Shown here piece by piece: positions 1 to 10,900 of a stretch of DNA of 64,000 nucleotides. Positions within the stretch are counted from its first letter, which is position 1, and the number at the start of each line of letters is the position of its first letter. Under the pieces are notes generated by a model that was not told where the DNA came from, did not search any database, and was given only the letters and a program-made list of their open reading frames with translations. The translations under genes and the position numbers were made by a program. The DNA comes from Ruminococcaceae bacterium YAD3003. GTDB lineage: Bacteria; Bacillota; Clostridia; Saccharofermentanales; Saccharofermentanaceae. The DNA is taken from NCBI GenBank assembly GCA_900107185.1, contig FNPA01000006.1, positions 62,001 to 126,000 on the forward strand. Reading direction: 5' to 3'.

Positions 1-1284
1 TCACTCACAGCTAAGAGTACAGACAATATAACTAAGCAGTTTACAACAGCTGATACAAACATCCACACTTACGTTATTGAACTCGACAGTGACGGAAACC
101 CTACTGACAACGTTATCGAATATGCATCTGATAAGACAGACGTATCAGTTACGATCGTAGGATCTGAGAGAGCTTTCGAAGGCGTTTATTCCTTTAATAC
201 CGATAACACGAAGTATGAGTTTGCAATCAACGGTGTAAATTCTGATTCTTCTAAAGTTGAATTCGTTATGGATTCAGAAACTGCAGCTGATGCAGGACTC
301 GTTTTCTATGTTGATTCAGAATGTTATGAAGCTATCAAGAACAATGATTCTATTGATGCAGATCTTACGATGAATTCTACATTGGAAGTTGAGAGAGTCG
401 GTTTCAAATACTTCTCACTCATCATCGGAATCCTGTTCATCGTCTTCATTGCCATTACATGCCTCTGCATCAAGGAGAAGTCATCAGTTGATATGAAGAC
501 TCCATCCGTTAAGCAGATGTTCAAGGCTCTCCTCAGCAACGACCAGGCGATGACGATCGTTATAACTATCGTATTGTTCAATACTGCTACATACATCACG
601 TCGAATCTGTTGATTTATTTCTTCAAATACGATATTGCTGGTTCTAACTGGCAGGGCAATTACACACTGTTCAATATGTTCGCAGGCGCGATGCAGATTC
701 TTGCGATGATGTTGCTCTTCCCGCTGCTTAGAAAGGCTTTCTCCACACTGAAGATTTTCTACATCGGTGTATTCGCAGCTATTGCCGGATATCTTATTCT
801 CCTCGGATTGTCTATTGTCGGAACAAAGAATGTATATGCCTTCTTCGTACCCGGATTCTTCATCATGGGCGCAGTCGGAATACTCAATGTTATCTGCACG
901 GTATTCCTGGCAAATACATGCGATTACGGCGAACTGAAAAACGGCAGAAGAGACGAATCAGTAATCTTCTCCATGCAGACATTCGTCGTTAAGCTAGCAT
1001 CCGGTATCGCAGCCCTGGTTGCATCTGTCTGCCTCACGATCTTCAACATCCAGCAGAACAGCGATGTCGATATGAATCTCAGCGTTCTCCTCTCGAAAGT
1101 AACATCGATCAGGAACAATGTCGTAGAGACGATCGACACGAGCGCTGTATTCGGCCTTAGAATGGTAATGACACTTGCACCTATATTTGTTCTCGTAATT
1201 GCATTGCTTATATTCAAGGCAAAGTATATTCTGACAGATAAGAAGCTTGAGGAGATTTCTAAGGAACTTAAATCAAGGAGCTGA
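1..1284 (+). CDS. GPH-family sugar:cation symporter, 5' end outside window
   Basis: The reading frame is open from base 1, so the gene starts before the window. The C-terminal half has about six membrane segments and the motif DYGELKNGRRDESVIF at about residues 309-324 of the visible part, typical of the MelB/GPH (glycoside-pentoside-hexuronide) symporters, which import glycosides with a cation. Ahead of the first visible membrane helix (about residue 136) lie roughly 130 residues of soluble, beta-rich, Thr/Asp-rich sequence. The helix after it is followed by a cytoplasmic loop that looks like the loop after helix 6 of MelB, so the soluble part appears to be an extracytoplasmic insertion before helix 6. 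That is unusual for the family. The alpha-galactosidase starts 6 bases downstream, so alpha- or beta-galactosides are the likely substrate (inference). Confidence 0.85.
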   Translation, partial: SLTAKSTDNITKQFTTADTNIHTYVIELDSDGNPTDNVIEYASDKTDVSVTIVGSERAFEGVYSFNTDNTKYEFAINGVNSDSSKVEFVMDSETAADAGLVFYVDSECYEAIKNNDSIDADLTMNSTLEVERVGFKYFSLIIGILFIVFIAITCLCIKEKSSVDMKTPSVKQMFKALLSNDQAMTIVITIVLFNTATYITSNLLIYFFKYDIAGSNWQGNYTLFNMFAGAMQILAMMLLFPLLRKAFSTLKIFYIGVFAAIAGYLILLGLSIVGTKNVYAFFVPGFFIMGAVGILNVICTVFLANTCDYGELKNGRRDESVIFSMQTFVVKLASGIAALVASVCLTIFNIQQNSDVDMNLSVLLSKVTSIRNNVVETIDTSAVFGLRMVMTLAPIFVLVIALLIFKAKYILTDKKLEEISKELKSRS

Positions 1285-1289
1285 ATACC

Positions 1290-3704
1290 ATGATCACTGT
1301 TAAAGGCGATAAAGCCCCTCTGTTTATCCTTGATACCGCGCATACGACGTATGCCATGAAGGTATTGGATTCAGGTCATATAGAGCATCTTCACTACGGA
1401 AGAAAGATCCATATGGATAGTGAAGACGGTCTTACTGAGCAGCATGAATTTGCACCCGGAACATCTGTAGTCTATTCATCTGAAGTGAGCAATTTCTCAT
1501 TGGATGATATGCGTCTTGAGATGAGTACATACGGTAAGGGTGATGCACGGGAAGCTTTCATTGAGGTCGTTAATTCAGACGGCAGCATGACTTCTGATTT
1601 CCTTTATTCGGGATTTGATCAGAGCCGTGGAAGAGACGGTGGAACAGAAGGTCTTCCTTCCTCTTATGGTGAGGATGCAGAGGTTCTTACGATCACCTTG
1701 AACGATAAAGACAATAACCTTAAACTCGAACTGATTTACTGCGTTTATTCTGATACAGATGTGATCACCAGAACGGTACTTCTCATTAACGAAGGTGAAG
1801 GCGATATCAGGATCAAGAAGATCATGAGCTGTCAGATCGATTTCGATCCCGATAATTATGTGTTCACGACATTTACCGGCGCGTGGGCAAGAGAGATGAA
1901 AAAGACTGATATGTCTGTAGCATCTGCACGCCTTGTTAATTCGTCTTTTACGGGCAACTCATCCAACCGTGCCAATCCGTTTGTCATGCTCTCTAAAAGA
2001 GGTGCGAACGAAGAGTACGGCGACGTGTACGGATTTAATCTCGTCTACAGCGGCAACCATTATGAGTCTGTTGAGAAGAGTCCGTTTGGAAAAGTAAGAT
2101 TCTTATCGGGTATCAACCCGACTTCATTTGAATGGAAACTGTCGAAAGGAGAGTCTTTCCTGACCCCGGAAGCGGTCATGACATATTCCTCTATGGGATA
2201 TAACGGAATGAGCGGGCAGATGCATGACTTTGTGTCAAAGCATATCCTGCGCGGTCCGTGGAAAGACAGACTTCGGCCAATTCTCTTAAATTCCTGGGAA
2301 GCATCTTACTTCAAGATCAGTGAAGGTAAACTTTTGCGTCTTGCACGCAAAGCGAAAGAAGCAGGAATTGAACTCTTTGTCATGGATGACGGATGGTTCG
2401 GTGAGCGTAACGATGACACATCCTCATTAGGCGACTGGTTTCCTGATACGAAGAAACTTCCTCGTGGTGTAAAAGGAATCTGTGATAAGGTCCGTGCGTT
2501 GGGACTCGACTTTGGCATCTGGGTTGAACCTGAGATGGTTAACCGTGACAGCGGCCTCTATCTCGCACACCCTGAGTGGGCAATGGAGATTCCCGGTAAG
2601 AGCCATTCCGAAGGAAGAAACCAGATGGTATTAGACCTCGCAAATCCCGAGGTTCAGGATCACCTGATAAGAGTAATGAGCAAGGTTTTCTCTTCTGCTG
2701 ATATCTCATACGTTAAGTGGGATATGAACAGAAACTTCTCTGATGTCTTCTCGAAGTCTTTGCCTTCTGACAGGCAGGGGGAAGTTGCGCACAGATATAT
2801 CCTTGGTCTTTACCGTGTAATGCGTGAACTCACAAATAAGTTCCCTGATATTCTTTTCGAAGGATGCGCTTCGGGCGGCAACAGATTTGACCTTGGAATA
2901 TTGAGTTTCTTCCCGCAGATCTGGGCAAGTGATGACACTGATGCTGTCTGCAGGGCTGAGATCCAGAATGGTTATTCATACGGATATCCGATGTCTACCG
3001 TTACTGCACATGTTTCAGATTGTCCTAATCACCAGACGCTCAGGAGAACTCCGATCGAGACAAGATTCAATGTTGCTTCATTTGGCGTGCTCGGTTACGA
3101 GTGCAATTTGAACGACATGAGCGCTGATGATTTTGCAGCCGTTAAAGCGCAGATAAAAATGTATAAGAAGTGGCGCGAGGTCATGCAGTTCGGAAGATTC
3201 TACAGATCTGTTTCGATGAATGATTCGGGGAGCTGCGACGGTGATCTCTTAGGCGCGCCAGGATACAGTGTTATGGAAAGCATTCCGGGTAATAACATAT
3301 CGTGGACTGTAGTATCTTCTGATAAGACTAAGGCGGTTTCAATGACAATGCAGCTGTTTACTCATCCGAATACACAGTGGGGTGTCCTAAAACCCGTGGG
3401 ACTTGATGGTGAGACTAAGTATCACATCGAAGGAAGAAGTCTTAAGTTCGATCTGCGTGAATTTGGCGGCCTCATTAATTATGTTGCTCCGATTCACGTT
3501 AAGCAGGACAGTCTGCAGCACAGAACGATTGCGAGATTCTATAAGATGAGTTCGGAAACAGAAGTTCATGACATGTATGGTGATGCAATGATGTATTCCG
3601 GAGTTCATCTTAGGAGTGCTTTTGCGTCAGGCGGATACAATGAGAACATGAGATATTATCCTGACTACGGTTCGAGAATATATACTATAGAGAAGGTTGG
3701 ATAA
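1290..3704 (+). CDS. GH36 alpha-galactosidase
   Basis: This 804-residue protein is the usual size for family GH36 clan-D alpha-galactosidases, which release terminal alpha-1,6-galactose from melibiose, raffinose and galactomannan. The catalytic barrel is clear: VMDDGWFGERNDD, GIWVEPEMV, then YVKWDMNR with the predicted nucleophile Asp478, and SDDTDA at about 547-552 carrying the general acid/base. The N-terminal 330 residues are the beta-sandwich domain. There is no signal peptide, so it acts in the cytoplasm on imported oligosaccharide. The start is preceded by AAGGAG about 10 bases upstream, and the gene is six bases from the symporter, so the two are co-transcribed. The GH2 gene follows after 20 bases. 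Confidence 0.95.
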   Translation: MITVKGDKAPLFILDTAHTTYAMKVLDSGHIEHLHYGRKIHMDSEDGLTEQHEFAPGTSVVYSSEVSNFSLDDMRLEMSTYGKGDAREAFIEVVNSDGSMTSDFLYSGFDQSRGRDGGTEGLPSSYGEDAEVLTITLNDKDNNLKLELIYCVYSDTDVITRTVLLINEGEGDIRIKKIMSCQIDFDPDNYVFTTFTGAWAREMKKTDMSVASARLVNSSFTGNSSNRANPFVMLSKRGANEEYGDVYGFNLVYSGNHYESVEKSPFGKVRFLSGINPTSFEWKLSKGESFLTPEAVMTYSSMGYNGMSGQMHDFVSKHILRGPWKDRLRPILLNSWEASYFKISEGKLLRLARKAKEAGIELFVMDDGWFGERNDDTSSLGDWFPDTKKLPRGVKGICDKVRALGLDFGIWVEPEMVNRDSGLYLAHPEWAMEIPGKSHSEGRNQMVLDLANPEVQDHLIRVMSKVFSSADISYVKWDMNRNFSDVFSKSLPSDRQGEVAHRYILGLYRVMRELTNKFPDILFEGCASGGNRFDLGILSFFPQIWASDDTDAVCRAEIQNGYSYGYPMSTVTAHVSDCPNHQTLRRTPIETRFNVASFGVLGYECNLNDMSADDFAAVKAQIKMYKKWREVMQFGRFYRSVSMNDSGSCDGDLLGAPGYSVMESIPGNNISWTVVSSDKTKAVSMTMQLFTHPNTQWGVLKPVGLDGETKYHIEGRSLKFDLREFGGLINYVAPIHVKQDSLQHRTIARFYKMSSETEVHDMYGDAMMYSGVHLRSAFASGGYNENMRYYPDYGSRIYTIEKVG

Positions 3705-3724
3705 ATTTCTTAGGAGCTGTCTTT

Positions 3725-6088
3725 ATGAGAATAGATTTTAATAACGGCTGGTTGTGGTCACCTGAATTTGCGACTGAAATGACAACGCCCGTCTTCGGCG
3801 GTGAAGATAAGATGGAGCAGGTCAGGATTCCTCATACAGTTTCTATTACTCCTCTAAACTATTTTGATGCCCATGTTTACCAGATGATTTCCTGCTACAG
3901 GAAAACTTTCGCTGTGCCTTCTGAATGGAAAGGCAAGAAAGTATCCGTAACTTTCGATGCGGTTGCTCATGAAGCAGAAGTATATATCAACGGTGAATCA
4001 GTTGTTAAGCATTCATGCGGATATACAGCGTTCACGGCTGACCTTACAGACCATATAAGATTCGGCGAAGAGAATGTTATCGCGGTTAAGTGCGACAGCA
4101 ACGAAACTCTCAATGTTCCTCCGTTCGGATTTGTAATCGACTACATGACATATGGCGGAATCTACAGAGAGGTCCATCTCGATGTCAGAGAAACAGATTA
4201 TATCCGTGATGTTTTTGTCAGTGCCGGTGCAGATAAGAAGGTAAGGATCAAGACTGATATTGTAGGTGACGGCGAGCTCGTTGCCATGATAACTGATGTC
4301 AATTCGGGTAAGGTCCTTTTAGCTGAACCGTGCGGCAGAGAATGTGAGATCCAGGTAGACGAAGCAGAGCTCTGGTCAATGGATAATCCCACTCTCTATG
4401 AACTCTCGATGACTCTCCGAAATGGTGATTCGGAAGATACATATGTAACCAGATTTGGTTTCAGAGATGCAGTGTTTAAGGCAGATGGGTTTTATCTTAA
4501 CGGCTCGAAAGTAAAACTCAGGGGACTTAACCGTCACCAGTCCTGGCCTTATGTCGGATATGCTATGCCTAAGTCTATGCAAAGACTTGATGCAGACATA
4601 ATGAAGAATGAATTGGGCCTTAATGCCGTAAGAACTTCCCACTATCCCCAGTCGCATCACTTCATTGACAGATGCGATGAATTGGGACTCCTCGTATTTA
4701 CGGAGATCCCCGGATGGCAGAACATCGGTGATGAAGCATGGAAAGAACAGGCAGTTGTTAATACACGCGAGATGGTATCACAGTACCGCAATCACCCCTC
4801 GATCATTTTGTGGGGAGTAAGGATCAATGAATCAATAGATTGTGATGAGCTCTATGTCAGAACAAATAAAGAAGCACATGAACTGGATCCTTACCGCCAG
4901 ACTTCAGGCGTAAGATATCTTAAGAACAGTTCTCTTCTTGAAGATGTGTATGCGTTTAATGATTTCAGTCACAACGGAAAAACAGCAGGATGCGAGCCTA
5001 AGAAGAACGTTACCCCAGATATGAGCAAGCCTTACTTTGTCAGTGAGTATAACGGCCACATGTTCCCGACAAAGACTTTTGATTCGGAACTGCACAGACA
5101 GGAACATGCGCTGAGGCATTGCAATGTTTTGGACAGTGTCATGTCCTATGACGATATCTGCGGTTCTTTTGGCTGGTGCATGTTCGATTACAACACACAT
5201 AAAGATTTCGGTTCAGGTGACAGAGTCTGCTATCACGGCGTTATGGATATGTTCAGAAATCCGAAGACAGCTGCATATGCTTATTCGAGCCAGAACAAAG
5301 ATATCGGACCTGTGCTGGAGATCAGTTCTTCAATGGATATCGGAGAGCATCCCGCAGGCAACAGGGGAGAAATCTATATCTTTTCTAACTGCGACAGCGT
5401 AAAGATGTATAAGGATGATATTTTCATCAAGGAATATACGAGAAAGGATTCCTCATACAAGAACATGATCTCTCCGCCGATGCTCATCGATGACTTCATC
5501 GGTGATCAGATGAAAGAGGGCGAAGGATTTACTGACAGGCAGAATAAGATCGTTAAGGATGCATTGAACTTCTCGGCCGTATACGGAATGGAGAATATGC
5601 CTCTTAAGATGAAACTTACAATGGCAGAAGCCATGACAAGATACAAGATGAAGTTTGACGATGCTTATATGCTGTTCGGCAAATACATCGGCAACTGGGG
5701 CGGTAAGGTAACAAAGTTCAGATTCGAAGGGATCAGGAACGGTGAAGTGGTTAAGACCGTTATTAAGTCTGCGATGACGGAATTGAATCTCAGCATCGAT
5801 GTATCTTCAAATGACCTCGTTGAAGGCCCGACTTATGACGTTGCAGCCATCAGAATAAAAGTAACCGACGAGTATGGAAATGTAATGCCGTTTTACAACC
5901 GTCCGGCACAAATAGATGTGACAGGAGATATTGAAGTCCTGGGGCCTTCGCTGGCTGATATCAACGGCGGTATGGGCGGTGTCTATGTAAGGACCACCGG
6001 AAAAGAAGGAAAAGGAAGTATCAGGATAACTCTTCCTGAAAACGGACAGTCGGTATCAACGGATTTCACTATAACCAAAAACGTTTAA
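3725..6088 (+). CDS. GH2 glycoside hydrolase, probable beta-galactosidase
   Basis: A 787-residue GH2 enzyme: N-terminal jelly-roll domain (residues 1-150), immunoglobulin-like domain (to about 250), TIM barrel (about 255-540) and a C-terminal beta region. The acid/base lies in ILWGVRINES (Glu369) and the nucleophile in VSEYNGH (Glu441), both standard for GH2. It is shorter than LacZ of E. coli and lacks a signal peptide, so it is cytoplasmic. Position directly after the GH36 gene, 20 bases apart with a GGAGC ribosome site, suggests the two enzymes share galactose-containing substrates taken in by the upstream symporter. Beta-galactosidase is the best guess; other GH2 specificities such as beta-glucuronidase cannot be excluded from motifs alone. 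Confidence 0.88.
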   Translation: MRIDFNNGWLWSPEFATEMTTPVFGGEDKMEQVRIPHTVSITPLNYFDAHVYQMISCYRKTFAVPSEWKGKKVSVTFDAVAHEAEVYINGESVVKHSCGYTAFTADLTDHIRFGEENVIAVKCDSNETLNVPPFGFVIDYMTYGGIYREVHLDVRETDYIRDVFVSAGADKKVRIKTDIVGDGELVAMITDVNSGKVLLAEPCGRECEIQVDEAELWSMDNPTLYELSMTLRNGDSEDTYVTRFGFRDAVFKADGFYLNGSKVKLRGLNRHQSWPYVGYAMPKSMQRLDADIMKNELGLNAVRTSHYPQSHHFIDRCDELGLLVFTEIPGWQNIGDEAWKEQAVVNTREMVSQYRNHPSIILWGVRINESIDCDELYVRTNKEAHELDPYRQTSGVRYLKNSSLLEDVYAFNDFSHNGKTAGCEPKKNVTPDMSKPYFVSEYNGHMFPTKTFDSELHRQEHALRHCNVLDSVMSYDDICGSFGWCMFDYNTHKDFGSGDRVCYHGVMDMFRNPKTAAYAYSSQNKDIGPVLEISSSMDIGEHPAGNRGEIYIFSNCDSVKMYKDDIFIKEYTRKDSSYKNMISPPMLIDDFIGDQMKEGEGFTDRQNKIVKDALNFSAVYGMENMPLKMKLTMAEAMTRYKMKFDDAYMLFGKYIGNWGGKVTKFRFEGIRNGEVVKTVIKSAMTELNLSIDVSSNDLVEGPTYDVAAIRIKVTDEYGNVMPFYNRPAQIDVTGDIEVLGPSLADINGGMGGVYVRTTGKEGKGSIRITLPENGQSVSTDFTITKNV

Positions 6089-6148
6089 TTTAGGGTTTGA
6101 CTTCAAATATCGTATAATGATTCCAGTTTCAGATTAACAGGAGTTTTT

Positions 6149-6811
6149 ATGAGCGCTAAAAAAGGCATTATTTTCGATATGGACGGCACAGTCTGGGATT
6201 CTTCCGAGAATGTAGCCAAATCCTGGACTGTTAAGGTTCACGAAGCAGGGTTTAAGGATAAGTCTGTTACCAGGGAAGATATCCAGAGCGTAATGGGTAA
6301 GCCCATGGATGTTATTGCAGATACGCTCTTTACTTACACTGAGAAGGGTCCTGAGAGAGACAGTCTCAGATTTGCATGTGAGAATTACGAGAACGAGTAT
6401 TTGAGACAGCATGGCGGAATTCTCTACGAAGGTGTTCTGGAGACATGGGCCAAGCTCAAGGAGATGGGTTATCACATCTATATAGTAAGTAATTGTCAGG
6501 CAGGCTATATTGAGGCCTTCCTGGAATTCTATGGTATTGCTTACGGTACTCCCGATGACCTGGTTGAAGACATTGAGTGTTATGGAAATAATTTCCTGCA
6601 AAAAGATGAAAATATAAAGCTCATTGCTGAACGTAATGAGCTTACAGCGGCCTGCTATGTAGGTGACATCCAGAGCGATTACGATGCTACTCACAAAGCC
6701 GAATTGCCTTTCATCCATGCTAAATACGGATTTGGCACGATAAATACAGAGGTGCCGGTTATTAATTCTTTCGCAGAGCTCACAAAGGTTGTCCCCGAAG
6801 TGATCGGATAA
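6149..6811 (+). CDS. HAD-superfamily phosphatase, phosphoglycolate phosphatase-like
   Basis: A 220-residue HAD hydrolase with all four motifs: FDMDGTVWDS (nucleophile Asp10, Asp12), IVSNCQ (motif II), a lysine in the NNFLQKDENIK stretch (motif III) and YVGDIQSDYDAT (motif IV). The cap is helical (C1 type), as in phosphoglycolate phosphatase and beta-phosphoglucomutase. The start is preceded by AGGAG and the gene has a TATAAT at 6113-6118, so it may begin its own transcript although no good -35 box is visible. The substrate is not determinable. The glycerol-1-phosphate dehydrogenase gene starts 19 bases downstream, so a small phosphorylated polyol is a reasonable guess. Confidence 0.85.
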   Translation: MSAKKGIIFDMDGTVWDSSENVAKSWTVKVHEAGFKDKSVTREDIQSVMGKPMDVIADTLFTYTEKGPERDSLRFACENYENEYLRQHGGILYEGVLETWAKLKEMGYHIYIVSNCQAGYIEAFLEFYGIAYGTPDDLVEDIECYGNNFLQKDENIKLIAERNELTAACYVGDIQSDYDATHKAELPFIHAKYGFGTINTEVPVINSFAELTKVVPEVIG

Positions 6812-6830
6812 AAGAAGCGAGGTAAATACT

Positions 6831-7886
6831 ATGTCAAAAGACGAGATCTCAATCCCTACAATACTTAAGATCGAGCGCGGAGTTACTGCTCACATCGGTG
6901 ATTATCTTAAAGATGCAGGCATTACACAGGTAACGATCCTGTTTGGTAACGGCCTGACAGAGATGTTCGGAAAAACGGTTTTCGAGTCTTTTGACAAAGC
7001 CGGCGTAAAGGTCCTTCACCATCAGGAGATGGATACAGTGGACTTCAACGACATTACCAATCTCGCTTTTGAGATCCCTAACAAGACACAGGCGATTATC
7101 GGAATGGGCGGCGGCAAGGTTATTGATGCTGCCAAATATATCGGTTATATCCTGAGGATCCCGTTTATCAGCGTTCCGACCAGCTCTTCGTCTGACGGAT
7201 TCTCCAGCTCTTCAGCTTCTCTCATCGTAGACGGACACCGTAAGTCTCTCCCTGCGAAGATGGCTTCAGGAATTCTGGTTGATACCGATGTTATCAAGAG
7301 CGCGCCTGTCAGATTTCTCTATTCCGGCGTTGGTGACATGGTCGCGAAGATCCAGTCCACATACGACTGGCAGCACGAAGAGGATCTCGGATATGAAGAA
7401 GTTAATGATTTTGCGTTCATGGTGGCAAAGAAGGCTGTTAATTCCTTTGTCAGAACACCGTTTGAGACAATTAATGACGACCTGTTCCTCAAAGAACTCC
7501 TTGATTCACTCGCAATGAGCGGCGTAGCCAATGAGATCGCAGGCTCCAGTGCCCCGACGAGCGGCTCTGAGCACCTCATCTCCCACGCATTGGACCAGAT
7601 CCTTGAGCGCCCGCAGCTCCATGGTGTCCAGGTAGGTATCGCGACTTATATCATGTGCAAGATCTGCGACCACAGATGGAAGAGGGTAGACAATGTCTTT
7701 ACCAAGACCGGCTTCTGGGATTATTGCGCTACGCTCGGCATGAAGGCTGAAGATTTCTGCAACGCCATAGATATGGCGCCTTCGATCAAGCCTCACCGCC
7801 ACACATATCTTCACGAGGAAAAGTACAGAAACCTCGCGAAAGAGCTTCTGACAAGCGATGAAAAGCTCTCAAAGATCCTCGTCTGA
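6831..7886 (+). CDS. egsA: sn-glycerol-1-phosphate dehydrogenase (AraM/EgsA family)
   Basis: A 351-residue member of the iron-containing alcohol dehydrogenase-like superfamily. The nucleotide-binding motif GMGGGKVIDAAKY lies near residue 90, followed by FISVPTSSSSDGFSSS near 120 and SGVGDMVAK near 163; histidines in SEHLISHALD and LHGVQVG are expected metal ligands. This pattern matches AraM/EgsA, which reduces dihydroxyacetone phosphate to sn-glycerol-1-phosphate, the archaeal-type lipid glycerol stereoisomer. In Bacillus the product feeds PcrB to make heptaprenylglyceryl phosphate. No PcrB gene is in this window. The AGCGAGG ribosome site and 19-base gap indicate co-transcription with the HAD phosphatase. 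Confidence 0.85.
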   Translation: MSKDEISIPTILKIERGVTAHIGDYLKDAGITQVTILFGNGLTEMFGKTVFESFDKAGVKVLHHQEMDTVDFNDITNLAFEIPNKTQAIIGMGGGKVIDAAKYIGYILRIPFISVPTSSSSDGFSSSSASLIVDGHRKSLPAKMASGILVDTDVIKSAPVRFLYSGVGDMVAKIQSTYDWQHEEDLGYEEVNDFAFMVAKKAVNSFVRTPFETINDDLFLKELLDSLAMSGVANEIAGSSAPTSGSEHLISHALDQILERPQLHGVQVGIATYIMCKICDHRWKRVDNVFTKTGFWDYCATLGMKAEDFCNAIDMAPSIKPHRHTYLHEEKYRNLAKELLTSDEKLSKILV

Positions 7887-7982
7887 TACTAAAAACTGAC
7901 AGTTTTTTCGAATATCTCATCATTTTTTAACATTTTTATACACTTGTGCCCATAAACAGGGTAAAATAAAGTAATCTTTTCT

Positions 7983-10900
7983 TTGTTGAGGTGCATTATG
8001 GACGGCAGTAACTCAAAAAGGATTACATTCGACGAGATTGCTCAGGCTCTCGCGAAAGACTATGAAAGTATTTATGTAATTGATTCAAATGATGACAGTT
8101 ACGTTGAGTACATAACCGAAGGTGAAGAAAAGTCTCTTGTCATCCGTTCTTCAGGAGATGACTTTTATTCTGACACCATTCATAATTGCCGTTTGATGGT
8201 TTATCCCGATGATCAGGAACAGTTTCTTGCTTCTTTCAGAAAAGAGGCTGTAACTGAAGTTTTGAAAAACGGCAAATCTTTCACTCTCAATTACAGACTC
8301 GTGATCGACGGCAAGCCTTTGCACTATTTCCTCAAGACGATTAAGGGAGCAGATAACAAGGTTATTATCGGTGTGCAGAATATCGATGAGCAGAAAAGAA
8401 AAGAAATCGCTTCTGAGAAACAGATGCTCACATACAGCCGCATTGCAGGTGCACTGGCGAGCCGTTATGAGGTAATTTACTACGTAAACATCAACAGCAA
8501 CAAATACACAACATACAGTTCCAGTGATGTTTATGCCAGGCTCGGTACTCCGAAGCATGGAAAGGATTTCTTTGCCGACAGTATTGAAGACGTCAAGAAA
8601 TTTATTTACAAAGAAGACGTTAATTACGTATTGAATGGGCTGGATAAAAAGACACTCCTGGCTAATATGCGTGAGAGCGGCACCGTTGTTCTGACTTACA
8701 GACAGCAACTGGGTGATGATGTAAGGTATGTTTCACTGAATGCAGTAGTTCCTAAAAACGACCCGGCGCACATTGTAATTGGTGTTCTGAATGTCGATGC
8801 TCAAATGAAGCGCGAACAGTCGATTATGGAACAGAGCGAACTGTTCAACCATGTTGCAATGGCATTGGCTTCCAGATATGAAGTTATTTACCGCGTTAAT
8901 ATCATAACCAACGAATATTACGAGTTCAGTACGAGTGAAAAATATTCCAAGCTCGAAGTGGGCAGCAGGGGTTCGGACTTCTTTGCGGATTCACAGCGTA
9001 ACATGAAGCGTGATATCTATGAAGAAGACTATGAGATGATGGCCAAGGCTATCAATAAGGAACATATCCTTAAACAGCTTGAGCACATGAATAAAATCTA
9101 TCTCAATTACAGACTGAACCTCGACGGACGTCCGCAGTATGTTTCCCTCGTAATCATGCGCCTCAGCACAGATTCGGATTACATCATTGTGGCTCTTGAG
9201 AATACTGATGAAGCTAAGAGAAGAGAAATCGAATTCGAGGCCAAGATCGGTTCAGCCATTGATATAGCTAACAAGGATACGCTGACAGGCGTAAAGAATA
9301 AGCATGCCTATGTAACTGCGGAAGCGCATCTTAATGAGCAGATCGATGCAGAAACTGACGGGTTGGAATTTGCGATTGCTGTATGTGATATTAACGGACT
9401 TAAAGAAGTTAATGACTTACAGGGTCACAGTGCCGGTGACAAGTATATCAGGGATGCATGCACGGTAATATGTGAGGTCTTCGATCACAGTCCTGTTTAC
9501 CGCATTGGCGGAGATGAGTTCGTTGTCATTTTAAGAGGTCACGATTACGAGAACAGATTAGACCTCGTAAAGCATTTTTATAATCTTCAGGTTGAGCACA
9601 GACATAAGGGTCTGGTTACGATCGCATATGGAATGTCGGAGTTTGATCCCGACAAGGATCTTACTGTCCAGGATGTTTTCGAGCGTGCTGACAAATCCAT
9701 GTACGAGGAAAAGGCCAGATTTAAGAACCAGCCGATCAATAATGAGGTTGAGGCGATTGAGAGTTATTCATTTGTCAGATTTTATGAACTCTACGAACAG
9801 CTCCTCGCGGCAATGACCAATTTCGAAGGTTTTGATATCGGACTCATCCAGCAGCAATTAACTAAGATCGGTCTTATGTTCAGACTGAGTAAGGGTGTCG
9901 TGAAGGTATACCGTAATGCCAAGGAAGAAGAACTCGGATTAGGTGACACGTATATTCCTTTTGATAAAGGAGAAGAGGGTGTTGAAATCCTTCGCATCAA
10001 GGCAGTAACGAGTGTTATGTCAGGTGCTACATGCATGGTCTATATGGCTGAGGATGAAGAACCTCTGAGTCCTGAAGAACGTGATAAAGTTGAACTCGTA
10101 ATGAGAACAGTGGTAAGTTTTGTCAGCCGCAACAGATTAAAGGACATCGTATATGATCTGGCATATTTCGATGACAGCGGATACCCCAACTTGAGAAGCC
10201 TTAACCGGGTATTGGATAACATAGTAAAAACCAATGCGTTCGAAAACAAGATGGCAGTCCGTTATAACCTGAGGCACTTCTCGCTGATCAACCAGGAATT
10301 CGGAAGAGAAACCGGCGATAAGATAATCAAAAAGCATTATGATACGCTTAAAGAGATCCTGGGTGAAGACGGATTCGTTGCCAGATTGGGCGGCGATAAC
10401 TTTGTTGCCATTGGTTCCATAGACAAAGTAGGTGAAGTTGCTGACTATCTGTTCGAAGCGAATATCAGAATAGATGATTCCAATGTTGTAAAAGTTCCGT
10501 GCAGCGCGGGTGTTTTTGAAGTTCCTGAAGGTTATACCGCAGCTGACCTCGGTGATATCATGGGTAAGATCATCAATGCTTACCGCGTGGCGCAAAACGG
10601 TGGCGGAAGTCATATAGTTTACTATTCAGATGAGCTCATGATGACAAAGGAGAAATTCGCCTGGGTTCAGCAAAAGCTTTCTGATGCACTCGCAAATGAG
10701 GAGTTTGTTCCTTATTATCAGCCTAAGGTAGATATATATACAGGCAGGATAATCGGAGGAGAAGCTCTCTGCAGATGGTTCCATAAAGACCAGGTCTATC
10801 AACCGAGTGATTTTATCCCTGCGCTGGAAAAGACAAGTGATATATGTAAACTTGACCTCTATATGCTCGAACAGGTTTGTCGTAATCAGAGAGCATGGCT

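Noticed and set aside
7887-7982. Cyclic di-GMP riboswitch before the GGDEF/EAL gene
   Set aside because: A fragment, ACAGGGTAAA, recalls the GEMM motif, but under 100 bases are available and the rest of the aptamer is missing.
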